In this document: positions 16,455 through 25,298 of the stretch, one piece after another
How the letters are laid out: the number at the start of each line of letters is the position of its first letter
Numbering within the stretch: the first letter of the stretch is position 1
Assembly (NCBI RefSeq): GCF_013304385.1
Contig: NZ_JAAITU010000012.1
Coordinates: 24,769-88,768, forward strand
DNA: 64,000 nucleotides
Reading direction: 5' to 3'
Source of the DNA: Blautia glucerasea
GTDB taxonomy: Bacteria > Bacillota > Clostridia > Lachnospirales > Lachnospiraceae
Made by a program: the position numbers and the translations under genes
Notes under the pieces: generated by a model
The model's database searches: none
The model's input: only the letters and a program-made list of their open reading frames with translations
What the model was told of the DNA's origin: nothing

Positions 16455-17342
16455 ATGTATAAGATTCTGAGAGCAGAAAAACTGTCTTCCAATGTTTTCC
16501 TTATGGATGTGGAAGCACCTCGGGTAGCAAAGCATTGCCTGCCGGGGCAGTTTGTGATCGTTAAGATGGACGAAGTAGGCGAGAGGATTCCGCTTACCAT
16601 CTGCGACTATGATTCTGAGAAGGGAACTGTGACTATCGTATTCCAGCCCATTGGAGCATCTACCACAAAGATGTCAGAGCTGAAAGCAGGAGACGCTTTT
16701 GAAGATTTTGTAGGACCACTTGGCCAGCCGTCTGAGTTTGTCCATGAGGACATTGAAGAACTTAAGAAAAAACGTATTGTATTTGTTGCCGGTGGTGTTG
16801 GTACAGCACCTGTTTATCCACAGGTTAAATGGCTCCATGAGCATGGTATCACTGCGGATGCTATCGTAGGAGCAAAGACAAAAGATCTTCTTATCCTTGA
16901 AGACGAAATGAAGAAGGTATGTAACCTTTACATAACAACAGATGATGGATCCTATGTACGCAAAGGTATGGGTACAGACGTACTCCGTGACCTTGTGCAG
17001 AACCAGGGCAAACAGTATGATGTATGTGTTGCCATCGGACCTATGATCATGATGAAATTCGTATGTCTTCTTACAAAAGAACTGAATATTCCTACTGTTG
17101 TCAGCATGAACCCGATCATGGTAGACGGTACCGGTATGTGCGGAGCCTGTCGTCTGATCGTTGATGGCGAAGTGAAGTTTGCATGTGTGGACGGACCTGA
17201 GTTTGACGGCCACAAGGTTGATTTTGACCTTGCCATGAAGAGAATGCAGATGTATAAGACAGAAGAAGGCCGTGCCCTTCTGAAGCTGAAAGAGGGAGAT
17301 ACCCATCACGGCGGATGCGGCCATTGCGGAGGTGACAAATAA
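16455..17342 (+). CDS. nfnA: NfnA, electron-bifurcating transhydrogenase small subunit (sulfide dehydrogenase alpha type)
   Basis: A 295-residue ferredoxin-NADP reductase-like protein. It has an FAD-binding barrel (RIPLTICDYD), an NAD-binding part with FVAGGVGTAPVYPQVK, and a C-terminal [2Fe-2S] cluster site, CGACRLIVDGEVKFACVDGPEF. With NfnB it couples NADH and reduced ferredoxin oxidation to NADP reduction in the cytoplasm. ATG 16455 has AGGAGG at a 6-base spacing. The stop overlaps the NfnB start by one base (TAATG), so subunits are made together. The C-terminus carries a Gly/His/Cys-rich tail. Confidence 0.92.
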   Translation: MYKILRAEKLSSNVFLMDVEAPRVAKHCLPGQFVIVKMDEVGERIPLTICDYDSEKGTVTIVFQPIGASTTKMSELKAGDAFEDFVGPLGQPSEFVHEDIEELKKKRIVFVAGGVGTAPVYPQVKWLHEHGITADAIVGAKTKDLLILEDEMKKVCNLYITTDDGSYVRKGMGTDVLRDLVQNQGKQYDVCVAIGPMIMMKFVCLLTKELNIPTVVSMNPIMVDGTGMCGACRLIVDGEVKFACVDGPEFDGHKVDFDLAMKRMQMYKTEEGRALLKLKEGDTHHGGCGHCGGDK

Positions 17343-18739
17343 TGGGAGACGTATTAAAGAAAGTACCAGTCAGAGAGCAGCAGCCTAAGGTTCGTGCAAC
17401 CAACTTTGACGAAGTATGCCTGGGTTATAATAAAGAAGAAGCAATGGAAGAGGCAGAGCGCTGCCTGAATTGTAAAAAAGCAAAATGCGTTGAGGGATGC
17501 CCTGTATCCATTAACATTCCTGCATTTGTACATGAAGTTAAAGAAGGCAATTTTGAAAAAGCATATCAGATCATCAGTGAGTCCAGTGCCCTCCCTGCAG
17601 TGTGCGGCCGTGTATGTCCGCAGGAGACACAGTGCGAGGGTCAGTGTATCCGCGGCAAAAAGGGTGAAGCTGTTTCCATTGGTAAGCTGGAGCGTTTTGT
17701 TGCTGACTGGGCAAAAGAGAATGGTATTAAGCCGGCAGCTGCAAAAGAGAAAAATGGTCATAAGGTAGCAGTGATCGGTTCTGGTCCATCCGGACTTACC
17801 TGTGCTGGAGACCTTGCAAAGCTTGGCTATGATGTAACTATCTTCGAGGCTCTTCACAAAGCAGGCGGTGTTCTTGTTTATGGTATTCCTGAGTTCCGTC
17901 TTCCTAAGGACAAAGTAGTTGCTGCAGAGGTTGAGAATGTTAAATCTCTTGGCGTTAAGATCGAGACAAATGTAATCATCGGCAAATCCGTTACCATCGA
18001 TGAACTGTTACAGGATGAAGGCTTTGAGGCTGTATTTATCGGATCCGGTGCTGGTCTTCCTATGTTCATGGGTATTCCGGGAGAGCAGGCCAACGGCGTA
18101 TTCTCTGCAAATGAGTTCCTGACCCGTAACAACCTTATGAAAGCATTCCGTGAGGATTATGATACACCTATCGCACATGGCAAGAAGGTTGCTGTTGTAG
18201 GCGGTGGTAATGTTGCAATGGATGCAGCCAGAACAGCACTTCGTCTTGGAGCTGAGGTACATATTATTTACAGACGTTCTGAGGCAGAGCTTCCTGCCAG
18301 AGCAGAGGAAGTACATCATGCAAAAGAGGAAGGCGTAAACTTCAATCTTCTTTGCAATCCTGTTGAGATCCTTACAGATGACAAAGACTGGGTAACCGGT
18401 ATTAAATGCATCCGTATGGAATTGGGTGAGCCTGATGCATCCGGCAGAAGACGTCCGGTAGAGATCCCTGGCTCTGAGTTTACAATTGATGTAGACACAG
18501 TGATCATGTCTCTTGGAACAAGCCCGAACCCGCTGATCTCTTCCACTACCATTGGTCTGGATATTAATAAGAGAAAATGTATTATCGCTGACGAGGAGTT
18601 CGGCAAGACCTCCAAAGAGGGCGTATATGCAGGCGGTGATGCTGTAACAGGCGCTGCAACCGTTATCCTTGCTATGGGTGCAGGTAAGGCAGGCGCAAGA
18701 GGAATTGACGAATATATCAAGTCCAAATATGCCAAATAA
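17342..18739 (+). CDS. nfnB: NfnB, NADPH-binding large subunit (glutamate synthase small-chain-like)
   Basis: A 465-residue flavoprotein homologous to GltD. N-terminal cysteines CLNCKKAKCVEGCP and CGRVCPQETQCEGQC bind [4Fe-4S] clusters. The first Rossmann motif VIGSGPSGLTCAGDLAKLGYDV binds FAD in part, and the second, VVGGGNVAMDAARTALRLGA, binds NADPH. There is no glutamate synthase large subunit nearby and NfnA is fused by overlap, so the transhydrogenase role is preferred over glutamate synthase. Tandem terminators follow. Confidence 0.92.
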   Translation: MGDVLKKVPVREQQPKVRATNFDEVCLGYNKEEAMEEAERCLNCKKAKCVEGCPVSINIPAFVHEVKEGNFEKAYQIISESSALPAVCGRVCPQETQCEGQCIRGKKGEAVSIGKLERFVADWAKENGIKPAAAKEKNGHKVAVIGSGPSGLTCAGDLAKLGYDVTIFEALHKAGGVLVYGIPEFRLPKDKVVAAEVENVKSLGVKIETNVIIGKSVTIDELLQDEGFEAVFIGSGAGLPMFMGIPGEQANGVFSANEFLTRNNLMKAFREDYDTPIAHGKKVAVVGGGNVAMDAARTALRLGAEVHIIYRRSEAELPARAEEVHHAKEEGVNFNLLCNPVEILTDDKDWVTGIKCIRMELGEPDASGRRRPVEIPGSEFTIDVDTVIMSLGTSPNPLISSTTIGLDINKRKCIIADEEFGKTSKEGVYAGGDAVTGAATVILAMGAGKAGARGIDEYIKSKYAK

Positions 18740-18771
18740 ATAATAATCAATCGATAATAATCAATAAAAAG

Positions 18772-18836
18772 AAAGCCGGTGGAAGGTAGATCCTTTCATC
18801 GGCTTTTGCAGTGCGCCTTGCGGCGCACGTTTCTTT
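18772..18836. terminator. tandem terminators after nfnB
   Basis: Hairpin 1 pairs AAAGCCG (18772-18778) with CGGCTTTT (18800-18807), with inner AAGG/CCTT pairing. Hairpin 2 pairs GTGCGCC (18811-18817) with GGCGCAC (18822-18828) and is followed by T-rich sequence. They separate nfnB from the convergent LytTR gene and may act in both directions. Confidence 0.7.
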
Positions 18837-18864
18837 ATAAGTGATGATTTACGTGAAAAACAGA

Positions 18865-19566
18865 TCATTCCTGCACCAGAACACAGGCACAGTACCCATC
18901 CGTAGGCTGATAACAGTAAACATTCATGGACTTCTCCGGATCAGCTCCAATATCACGGATCACATGCTGTCCGCCATTTAAGGCAACATCTGCATAAGTG
19001 ATCAGCCATTTCTTATCGCCATTGGAAAAAATCTCATAAAATGAGTGGCCGATCATTGCCTCAGATGAAAAACTTGTAAGGGTAGACATGGCCTTGTTGC
19101 AGTAGCGGAAAATAAAATCAATCCCCTTTCCTGCCTTGTCAAATACCAGCTCGATCACACAGTAGGGCAGGGGAAGATCGTCTAAAAGGCTGCATTTTTC
19201 CAAAAGTCCCATAGGGGGATAAAAGTTACCTTCTGCATCTGCTACATGCAGTGCAAGAGCAGCGCGCCGGTTCTTGTGTTCACTGAGATAACGCTTTCTG
19301 CCCTGGATGGTCTTGCCGTCTGTCATGGTATATACTCCTGAATTAGAGATATCTAAGATCTGCTTGACTGCAACGATCACGCCTTTCTGAATGCTGACAA
19401 AATCCTTCTCCGGGAGCATTGTCATGATCTCTTTCATAGGAATGCTGGTAGAAATCTTCTGATTATCCATAAAATATATAACACTTCTTTTGTCTTCTCG
19501 TACAATGTATTTGATAGTATCCGGTATAATATTACGGGAACGAAAAAGATACTGAACTCTGCTCAT
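18865..19566 (-). CDS. LytTR DNA-binding regulator with C-terminal PAS-like domain
   Basis: A 233-residue protein. The first ~95 residues match a LytTR DNA-binding domain: DTIKYIVREDKRSVIYFMD, then SIPMKEIMTMLPEKDFVSIQKGVIVAVKQI, then MTDGKTIQGRKRYL. The C-terminal part resembles a PAS sensor (YCVIELVFDKAGKGIDFIF, YCNKAMSTLTSFSSEAMIGHSFYEIF). No response-regulator receiver domain or membrane segment is present. The start ATG at 19564-19566 has GGAGG on the minus strand 5 bases before it; a longer frame lacks one. Its long leader holds a promoter and a terminator hairpin, and paired direct repeats lie near the divergent surface gene. Confidence 0.85.
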   Translation of the reverse strand: MSRVQYLFRSRNIIPDTIKYIVREDKRSVIYFMDNQKISTSIPMKEIMTMLPEKDFVSIQKGVIVAVKQILDISNSGVYTMTDGKTIQGRKRYLSEHKNRRAALALHVADAEGNFYPPMGLLEKCSLLDDLPLPYCVIELVFDKAGKGIDFIFRYCNKAMSTLTSFSSEAMIGHSFYEIFSNGDKKWLITYADVALNGGQHVIRDIGADPEKSMNVYCYQPTDGYCACVLVQE

Positions 19567-19770
19567 AATTGCCTCCACACATATTGTCATAAGTTGCATT
19601 AAGCATAACATAATATGCATAAAAATACAATCAAAAGACTTAAAATAAAATAATAAAATGAAAATGCAGCGAGAAATGTAAATAAACAGCATTAATGCTA
19701 TGCATATAATCTTTGTCTATGAAGACGGAATGAGAATAAAACACATTTAAAATAAAAAGAAACACAAAAA

Positions 19771-19802
19771 ACACCCTTGCAGGCATAATTCTGCAAGGGT
19801 GT
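19771..19802 (-). terminator. intrinsic terminator in the leader of the LytTR gene
   Basis: A perfect 12-base stem, ACACCCTTGCAG (19771-19782) and CTGCAAGGGTGT (19791-19802), with an 8-base loop. On the minus strand it is followed by TTTTTTGTGTTTC, an ideal terminator tail. It lies about 200 bases before the LytTR start codon and has no gene upstream on that strand. Confidence 0.75.
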
Positions 19803-19867
19803 TGATTCAATGACTTGTTTTAAGATTTATTTAAATAATAATATCATCAATCAGTTTAGTATGATTC

Positions 19868-19896
19868 AGTATAGCATTTGAATTCGGCAAAATCAA
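19868..19896 (-). promoter_or_regulatory. minus-strand promoter upstream of the orphan terminator
   Basis: On the minus strand TTGATT (19896-19891), 17 bases, TATACT (19873-19868). Transcription from it would reach the hairpin at 19802-19771 after about 60-90 bases, yielding a small RNA or an attenuated leader of the LytTR mRNA. Confidence 0.45.
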
Positions 19897-19909
19897 GGGG
19901 AGTGATGTT

Positions 19910-19943
19910 AATGACTTGTTTTTGACGATGAATGACTTGTTTT
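19910..19943 (+). promoter_or_regulatory. paired 21-bp-spaced direct repeats, probable LytTR regulator site
   Basis: AATGACTTGTTTT occurs at 19910-19922 and again at 19931-19943, exactly 21 bases apart, two helical turns on one DNA face. A third copy is at 19809-19821. LytTR regulators bind such paired direct repeats, and a LytTR gene is divergent next door. The pair ends about 22 bases before the putative -35 of the surface protein gene. Confidence 0.55.
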
Positions 19944-19965
19944 CTTGCCTACTGAAAGTTGTGTA

Positions 19966-19994
19966 TTGCGAAATTAAGTTCGATATGCTATTAT
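19966..19994 (+). promoter_or_regulatory. putative promoter of the large surface protein gene
   Basis: TTGCGA (19966-19971), 17 bases, TATTAT (19989-19994). The -35 is poor, consistent with activation. An inverted repeat GTTAGC (19998-20003) and GCTAAC (20028-20033) follows in the early leader. A second AT-rich -10-like TATAAT is at 20008-20013. Confidence 0.4.
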
Positions 19995-20055
19995 CACGTT
20001 AGCAGTATATAATATATATAAGCACACGCTAACAATATGAAAGAGGTACGAACAA

Positions 20056-22869
20056 ATGAAGAAGAAAATAGCACTCCTTGGAGCTGTGGCATTGCTTGTC
20101 AGTTCTTTTGATCAGGGGCTGCTTCTGGCAGCAGAACAGGAAACAGATACACAGCTGGTTGATGTACAGGATGAAGAGATTTTTACAGATGATTCAGAAG
20201 CATCCGCATCTGTTGATACAATACAGTTTTCTGATCAGGATGAGCCGTCTGTAAAAGAGCAGCCTGACGGCCCTGAAGAAACAGTATTTGAAGATAGTGA
20301 TTCAGATCTTTTCAGTTCAGGGGAAGCTTCTTTGGAGTTGAAAACACCACCCAATTTTACTGGTATTGTAGATGGTTCCGGATATAATGACAGTCAGGTA
20401 TTATATGCTGGAGAATCCGGATATGTGGATGGGATCAGCAAGATACTTGTAAATGGCAAGGAATGGAGAAAAACAGATTCTAAACTTGGTCTTTTTTCGT
20501 CTGAAGCTTATTATCTGGTTCCGTCCGAAAATAAAATATATTTTGATGGAAGTGGAAGCGGCATGCTGAAAAGCGGTGATCTGATCACCATTTCCAATCT
20601 GCAGTATAAAGATCTTGTGCTCCAGGTAAAAGGGCAGGGAAATACTTTTGGGGTAGTTGTTTATGATGCACAGGCGGGTAATGACAAGGAAGGTCCTTCA
20701 GATGGAGAAAATACTTTGTTTGTCAGATTGGTAGGCAGCTTTGAAGGAGCACTGACAGGACAGCAGAAATACGATGCGATCAGTGGCGCATCTACCTCAG
20801 TTTCCTCCAATAAAAACAGTAATGTGGAGGTTCAGGCTGCCATCCTTCCAGATGGAAATGAGCCTGCAGAAGATGACTGGAAGCCTCTTAGCACTGTTGT
20901 AAGTGTTAATTCTAAAAGAACAAAGGTTAATATTGATACAGATTTCTGCGGAATGTCTGGTGTGTATTCTATCTGGGACAGTTCTCTTTCCTTAAGCGGT
21001 GTACCGGATAAAGTAGGTACCTATCCGGTAAGTGTAACAGTTACAGATGAAACAGGCAGAACTGCAGTAAGTAATGAATTATATTTTAAAATATTTGCAA
21101 GAAATGAAAAGCTGGAGGATTATCTGAAACTGGAAAACGCAGTACAGACAGCTGATGGAAAATATATGTATGATATGGAGCCATGGGCTATTCCAAATTT
21201 CGGAGGAACAAATGAAACTGTAACGGTACCAACACAGATCAAGGCATGGTACGGCTCCCATACAAGTGGTACATATGGAGAACTGGGATATTCAGTGGAA
21301 AAGGATCCTGTACAGACACTGATCGTTCCCAATGGATGTACATTGACCATGGTAAATATGAAAATCCTAAGCAGTGTGAAGATTCTGGTTGAAAATGGTG
21401 GCATGCTGAATCTTCGGGATTCTTCTCTTCATGGACAGGTAGAAGTGATGGATGGAGGAAGGCTTTCTGTTAACTACGATGATTATTCCGGGAAATTCCT
21501 TACAGGAACTTCTATTAATGGACAGATCATCCTTGATACAGGCGGAATCCTGGAAAACTCCATCATCTATTCAAATACAAACTTTCTCGCTAACGGCAGC
21601 TGGATACGTCAGAATATTTCACCTGTAATACAGGTAAATGGGAATGGGGTGATCCGGGGAGAGGTTTATGTACGTGGAGATGACGCTCCAACAGGAACAG
21701 ATCCCGCTACAAAGAAAAGCTACAGCGGACAGCCTGCCATAAAGGTATCCTCCGGAAGTCTGAACATTGAGAAGAATAGTGTGTTGGCTGTATTTGGCGG
21801 CGGAAAGATCGCTACCACTTCGGTAGGTGGAAATGCGCTGATCCTGGAAAATAGTCAGGTAACAGGAGAAGGCAAGCTGATCGCTGTAGGAGGAACAGGC
21901 CACAGTGATCAGGGTGGCCATGGAGTTGCGGGAAACGGCACCATTAATACGAAAGAAGCATATCTGGAAGGCGGCGCAAGCCAGATGCCGGGAAACAGCA
22001 GTGTTACAGCAGGTGCAGCTTATACAGAAGGGATTTTGGTGGGTAATGGTGTCCGCCTAAAAGCTGTGCAGGGAAAAAGAATCACTACTAATTATGACAG
22101 TGTAGGGGAAACCTATTGGCGTGATACTACCCAGAAGCCGGATCTGAAGCTTTATGAGATCACAGATACACCACAGCCTACCAGTGCACCACAGCCTACC
22201 AGTGTGCCACAGCCTACCAGTGCGCCACAGCCTACCAGTGCGCCACAGCCTACCAGTGTGCCACAGCCTACTACAGTCCCGCAGCCATCTGATAAATCAC
22301 AATCAGCTATTGCGCCAGATAAAGGCCAGACTAATGAAGGAATACAGGGGCAGGAAGGAACTTCCGGGGCAAACTTTAAGCCTGTGATCCGTGTAAATGT
22401 AAAAACTGTTCCGTTAAAAGTAGGGCAGTCCACAAACAAGGTAAAGGTTACATATGCAAAAGGAGATTCTGTAAAATCTTGGAAATCCAGCAATAAAAAA
22501 GTTGTTACAGTCAATAAAAAGGGCATTCTGAAAGCAGGGAAAAAGACCGGGAAAGCAACAGTAACCGTAACATTGAATAGTGGACTTCAGGCAAAGATTC
22601 AGGTGAAAGTGCAGGAAAATCCAGTGCAAACAGCAAGTATCCGCATATCGAAAAAGAATCTACTTATAAAGAAAGGTTTTAGACACAAACTAACACCTGT
22701 GATCTTGCCGATTACTTCCAGGGAAACAGTAAAATATATCTCCTCGTCCACATCAGTGGTAAGAGTAAGCAAATCTGGAGTGATCACAGCCAGAAAAACA
22801 GGAAAAGCAAGGATTACTATACGTTCTGGAAAGAAAAAAGCAGTGATTTATGTGACAGTGAAAAAGTAA
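20056..22869 (+). CDS. large secreted protein with proline/serine linker and two Big_2-like domains
   Basis: A 937-residue exported protein. The signal peptide is MKKKIALLGAVALLVSSFDQ with cleavage after LLLAA. An acidic stretch follows (about 30-95). The middle (about 100-700) is rich in Gly, Asn, Ser and Thr and looks like beta-sandwich and beta-helix sequence (VPNGCTLTMVNMKI, LENSQVTGEGKLIAVGG) without a family I can name. A PTSAPQ-type linker (about 706-745) leads to two Ig-like Big_2 domains (about 775-937). There is no LPXTG motif or membrane anchor, so wall attachment would be through the basic Big_2 domains (inference). RBS AAAGAGG precedes ATG 20056. It is likely controlled by the divergent LytTR protein. 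Confidence 0.8.
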   Translation: MKKKIALLGAVALLVSSFDQGLLLAAEQETDTQLVDVQDEEIFTDDSEASASVDTIQFSDQDEPSVKEQPDGPEETVFEDSDSDLFSSGEASLELKTPPNFTGIVDGSGYNDSQVLYAGESGYVDGISKILVNGKEWRKTDSKLGLFSSEAYYLVPSENKIYFDGSGSGMLKSGDLITISNLQYKDLVLQVKGQGNTFGVVVYDAQAGNDKEGPSDGENTLFVRLVGSFEGALTGQQKYDAISGASTSVSSNKNSNVEVQAAILPDGNEPAEDDWKPLSTVVSVNSKRTKVNIDTDFCGMSGVYSIWDSSLSLSGVPDKVGTYPVSVTVTDETGRTAVSNELYFKIFARNEKLEDYLKLENAVQTADGKYMYDMEPWAIPNFGGTNETVTVPTQIKAWYGSHTSGTYGELGYSVEKDPVQTLIVPNGCTLTMVNMKILSSVKILVENGGMLNLRDSSLHGQVEVMDGGRLSVNYDDYSGKFLTGTSINGQIILDTGGILENSIIYSNTNFLANGSWIRQNISPVIQVNGNGVIRGEVYVRGDDAPTGTDPATKKSYSGQPAIKVSSGSLNIEKNSVLAVFGGGKIATTSVGGNALILENSQVTGEGKLIAVGGTGHSDQGGHGVAGNGTINTKEAYLEGGASQMPGNSSVTAGAAYTEGILVGNGVRLKAVQGKRITTNYDSVGETYWRDTTQKPDLKLYEITDTPQPTSAPQPTSVPQPTSAPQPTSAPQPTSVPQPTTVPQPSDKSQSAIAPDKGQTNEGIQGQEGTSGANFKPVIRVNVKTVPLKVGQSTNKVKVTYAKGDSVKSWKSSNKKVVTVNKKGILKAGKKTGKATVTVTLNSGLQAKIQVKVQENPVQTASIRISKKNLLIKKGFRHKLTPVILPITSRETVKYISSSTSVVRVSKSGVITARKTGKARITIRSGKKKAVIYVTVKK
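22171..22278 (+). repeat. 18-bp in-frame tandem repeats encoding PQPTSA/V
   Basis: Six tandem 18-base units beginning CCACAGCCTACC; the first five differ at only one or two bases and the sixth is degenerate. They encode the flexible linker between the middle region and the Big_2 domains and could change copy number without a frameshift. Confidence 0.85.
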
Positions 22870-23002
22870 ACGATAATTATGATTGTGGCGGTGATAACCA
22901 GTACCCCATTCCGTTATTTTTTATATAATATGCTAAAATTAATTTATTGCTGTGAAGAGGAAAAATAACAGCTAAAAATTTGCCTAATTTTTCAAGATTT
23001 AA

Positions 23003-23031
23003 TTGCACTTCTTTTATACATTTGTTATAAT
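23003..23031 (+). promoter_or_regulatory. promoter of the mgsA-rsmD-coaD cluster
   Basis: TTGCAC (23003-23008), 17 bases, TATAAT (23026-23031). About 110 bases of leader follow before mgsA. Confidence 0.6.
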
Positions 23032-23142
23032 AAAACGGAAAAGAAGAATTTTAATAAAGAATCGTGATGAGAATCTGTATGGAGACTGCAGTTTGCAGAC
23101 CTGTATGTCTTGGAAGATTTGGACATGAGAAAGGGAGTAACC

Positions 23143-23538
23143 ATGAATTTAGGAATCATCGCACATAATAGTAAAAAAGTTTTGATCGAAGATTTTTGCA
23201 TCGCCTACAAGAATATCCTGGCAAAGCATGAAGTATATGCTACAGGCACTACAGGCCGCAGGATCGAGGAGGCTACCAGCCTTCATGTACACAAATTCCT
23301 GGCAGGAAGCATTGGCGGTGACAAGCAGTTTATGGAGATGGTAGAGCGCCAGGATCTGGATATGGTCATTCTGTTCTACAATCCTGTTATGATCGATCCA
23401 AAGGAACCGGATATCACAGCTATTGTGAGACGCTGCGACCAGTACAATATCCCTGTTGCTACCAATATCGCTACAGCAGAGCTTCTGATCCTTGGACTTG
23501 CAAGAGGCGATCTGGATTGGAGACTGAATCTGAAATGA
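23143..23538 (+). CDS. mgsA: methylglyoxal synthase
   Basis: A 131-residue protein of the MGS-like fold. It contains AHNSKK, TGTTGRRI, GSIGGDKQ and FYNPVMIDPKEPDITA, the segments that bind dihydroxyacetone phosphate and hold the catalytic Asp. It converts dihydroxyacetone phosphate to methylglyoxal and phosphate, a bypass used when phosphate is scarce. A little shorter than E. coli MgsA (152). ATG 23143 has AAGGGAG upstream and matches family starts; a longer frame from 23110 does not. The TGA overlaps the rsmD start (ATGA). Confidence 0.93.
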   Translation: MNLGIIAHNSKKVLIEDFCIAYKNILAKHEVYATGTTGRRIEEATSLHVHKFLAGSIGGDKQFMEMVERQDLDMVILFYNPVMIDPKEPDITAIVRRCDQYNIPVATNIATAELLILGLARGDLDWRLNLK

Positions 23539-24092
23539 GAGTGATCGCAGGAAAGGCAAGACGTTTAAACTTAAAAACAGTACCTGGGATGGAGACCCGT
23601 CCTACTACAGACCGTATCAAAGAGACTCTTTTCAATATGCTGCAGCCTGAGATCCCGGATTGCCGTTTTCTTGATCTGTTCAGCGGCAGTGGAGCCATTG
23701 GCATAGAAGCACTGAGCCGTGGCGCAGCATTTGCAGTCTTTGTTGAAAAGAACCCTAAGGCTTGTGCATGCATCAGGGAAAATCTTTCATTTACAAAACT
23801 TGCAGATAGTGGTAAACTGCTTTCCATGGATGTGCTGCAGGCATTACGCTCCCTGGAAGGCGGAGAGAGTTTTGACTGCATTTTTATGGATCCGCCTTAC
23901 AGACAGGATCTGGAGCAGCAGGTTCTGGCTTATCTTGCAGATAGCAGTCTTGTAGATGAGCATACGCTGATCATTGTGGAGGCTGATCTGGATACTGATT
24001 TTGATTATCTTGATTCCATGGGATTTGCACAGCTGCGTTCCAAGGAATATAAGACCAATAAGCATGTATTCATAACCAGAAAAGAGAACTGA
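23535..24092 (+). CDS. rsmD: 16S rRNA (guanine(966)-N(2))-methyltransferase RsmD
   Basis: A 185-residue SAM methyltransferase. The start [10 protein letters not shown], then [15 protein letters not shown], the SAM loop [20 protein letters not shown] and catalytic DPPY (in [11 protein letters not shown]) are typical. It methylates G966 of 16S rRNA during 30S assembly. The ATGA overlap with mgsA indicates coupling. The order rsmD then coaD is conserved across Firmicutes. Confidence 0.95.
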   Translation: MRVIAGKARRLNLKTVPGMETRPTTDRIKETLFNMLQPEIPDCRFLDLFSGSGAIGIEALSRGAAFAVFVEKNPKACACIRENLSFTKLADSGKLLSMDVLQALRSLEGGESFDCIFMDPPYRQDLEQQVLAYLADSSLVDEHTLIIVEADLDTDFDYLDSMGFAQLRSKEYKTNKHVFITRKEN

Positions 24093-24133
24093 ACACATCT
24101 GTAAATCCTGAAGAGAGTGAGAGAACATCATAC

Positions 24134-24631
24134 ATGGTAGTTGCAGTTTATCCGGGAAGCTTTGACCCGGCAACTTATGGGCATCTGGATGTGATTCAGA
24201 GAGCCAGTGTTTCCTTTGACAAAGTGATCGTGGGAGTTTTGCATAATTCTGCAAAAAGTCCGTTGTTTTCTGTAGAAGAACGTGTTAATATACTAGAAAA
24301 GGCTACGGAACATATCTCAAATGTTGTTATTAAGCCTTTTAACGGACTTTCCGTTAATTTTGCCAGAGAAAATAAGGCACAGGTCATCGTTCGCGGGCTT
24401 CGGGCTGTTACGGATTTTGAGTATGAGCTTCAGATGGCACAGACCAATCGTGTGCTTGCACCGGATGTGGATACAGTATTTCTGACCACCAGTCTGGAGT
24501 ATGCATATTTAAGTTCTACGATTATGAAGGAAGTGGCCATGTTCGACGGGGATATCAGCAAGTTTGCCCCTCCTCAGATCACAGAGGCAGTAAGAGCGAA
24601 GATGTACCAGTTAAGAAATAGAGAAAAATAA
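24134..24631 (+). CDS. coaD: phosphopantetheine adenylyltransferase
   Basis: A 165-residue nucleotidyltransferase that makes dephospho-CoA from 4'-phosphopantetheine and ATP. The N-terminal [18 protein letters not shown] contains the class TxGH signature, and [13 protein letters not shown] and the [16 protein letters not shown] segment are family hallmarks. Full length. RBS is weak (GAGAGTGAGAG region). It lies between rsmD and a coiled-coil protein, as in related genomes. Confidence 0.96.
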   Translation: MVVAVYPGSFDPATYGHLDVIQRASVSFDKVIVGVLHNSAKSPLFSVEERVNILEKATEHISNVVIKPFNGLSVNFARENKAQVIVRGLRAVTDFEYELQMAQTNRVLAPDVDTVFLTTSLEYAYLSSTIMKEVAMFDGDISKFAPPQITEAVRAKMYQLRNREK

Positions 24632-24643
24632 GGAGAGTGTACT

Positions 24644-25267
24644 ATGAGCAGCAGAATTGAACAGATCATTGAAGAGATTGAAGAGTATGTAGACAGTTGT
24701 AAATACCAGCCTCTTTCTACAACCAAGATCGTTGTCAATAAAGAGGAGATCGAAGAACTTCTTCGTGAACTCAGACTGAAGACTCCGGATGAGATCAAAC
24801 GTTACCAGAAGATCATCAGCAATAAAGATGCTATTCTGGAGGATGCACAGTCTAAGGCAGATGCACTGATTGCAGATGCACAGGCAAAAGCACAGGAGCT
24901 TGTTACCCAGCATGAGATCATGCAGAAGGCATATGCTCAGGCTAACGAGACCATTAATGCAGCGAACCGCCAGGCACAGGAGATCCTGGATTCTGCTACA
25001 CAGGACGCTAACAGCATTCGTTTAAGTGCCATTACTTATACAGATGATATGATGGCTAATATCGGTTCTGTACTGAATCAGACCCTGGAAGATGCAGGCG
25101 GCAAATATAAAGGATTTCTCGAAGCTCTTCAGAGTTGTCTGGATGTGGTTAATCACAACCGTCAGGAGCTTGCTCCTCAGACAGCACAGGCAGCAGCTAT
25201 CTCCAATTCCTATCAGGCACCTGAGCAGGAGTCAGAGACACTGGATGACCTTGGAGAAGATCAGTAA
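24644..25267 (+). CDS. conserved coiled-coil protein, unknown function (DivIVA- or ATPase-subunit-like)
   Basis: A 207-residue cytoplasmic protein with a long, Ala/Gln/Glu-rich coiled coil (about 55-130: EDAQSKADALIADAQAKAQE). The tail is disordered and acidic, ending ETLDDLGEDQ. Databases often label relatives as ATPase or V-type ATPase subunit-like, but this reflects coiled-coil similarity. It follows coaD by 12 bases and precedes ylbJ, a placement I recall as common in Clostridia, which suggests a structural or cell-division role. The function is not established from the sequence. Confidence 0.7.
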   Translation: MSSRIEQIIEEIEEYVDSCKYQPLSTTKIVVNKEEIEELLRELRLKTPDEIKRYQKIISNKDAILEDAQSKADALIADAQAKAQELVTQHEIMQKAYAQANETINAANRQAQEILDSATQDANSIRLSAITYTDDMMANIGSVLNQTLEDAGGKYKGFLEALQSCLDVVNHNRQELAPQTAQAAAISNSYQAPEQESETLDDLGEDQ

Positions 25268-25298
25268 ATTAAATGGATACGTTTCTTTGCCCACTGTG

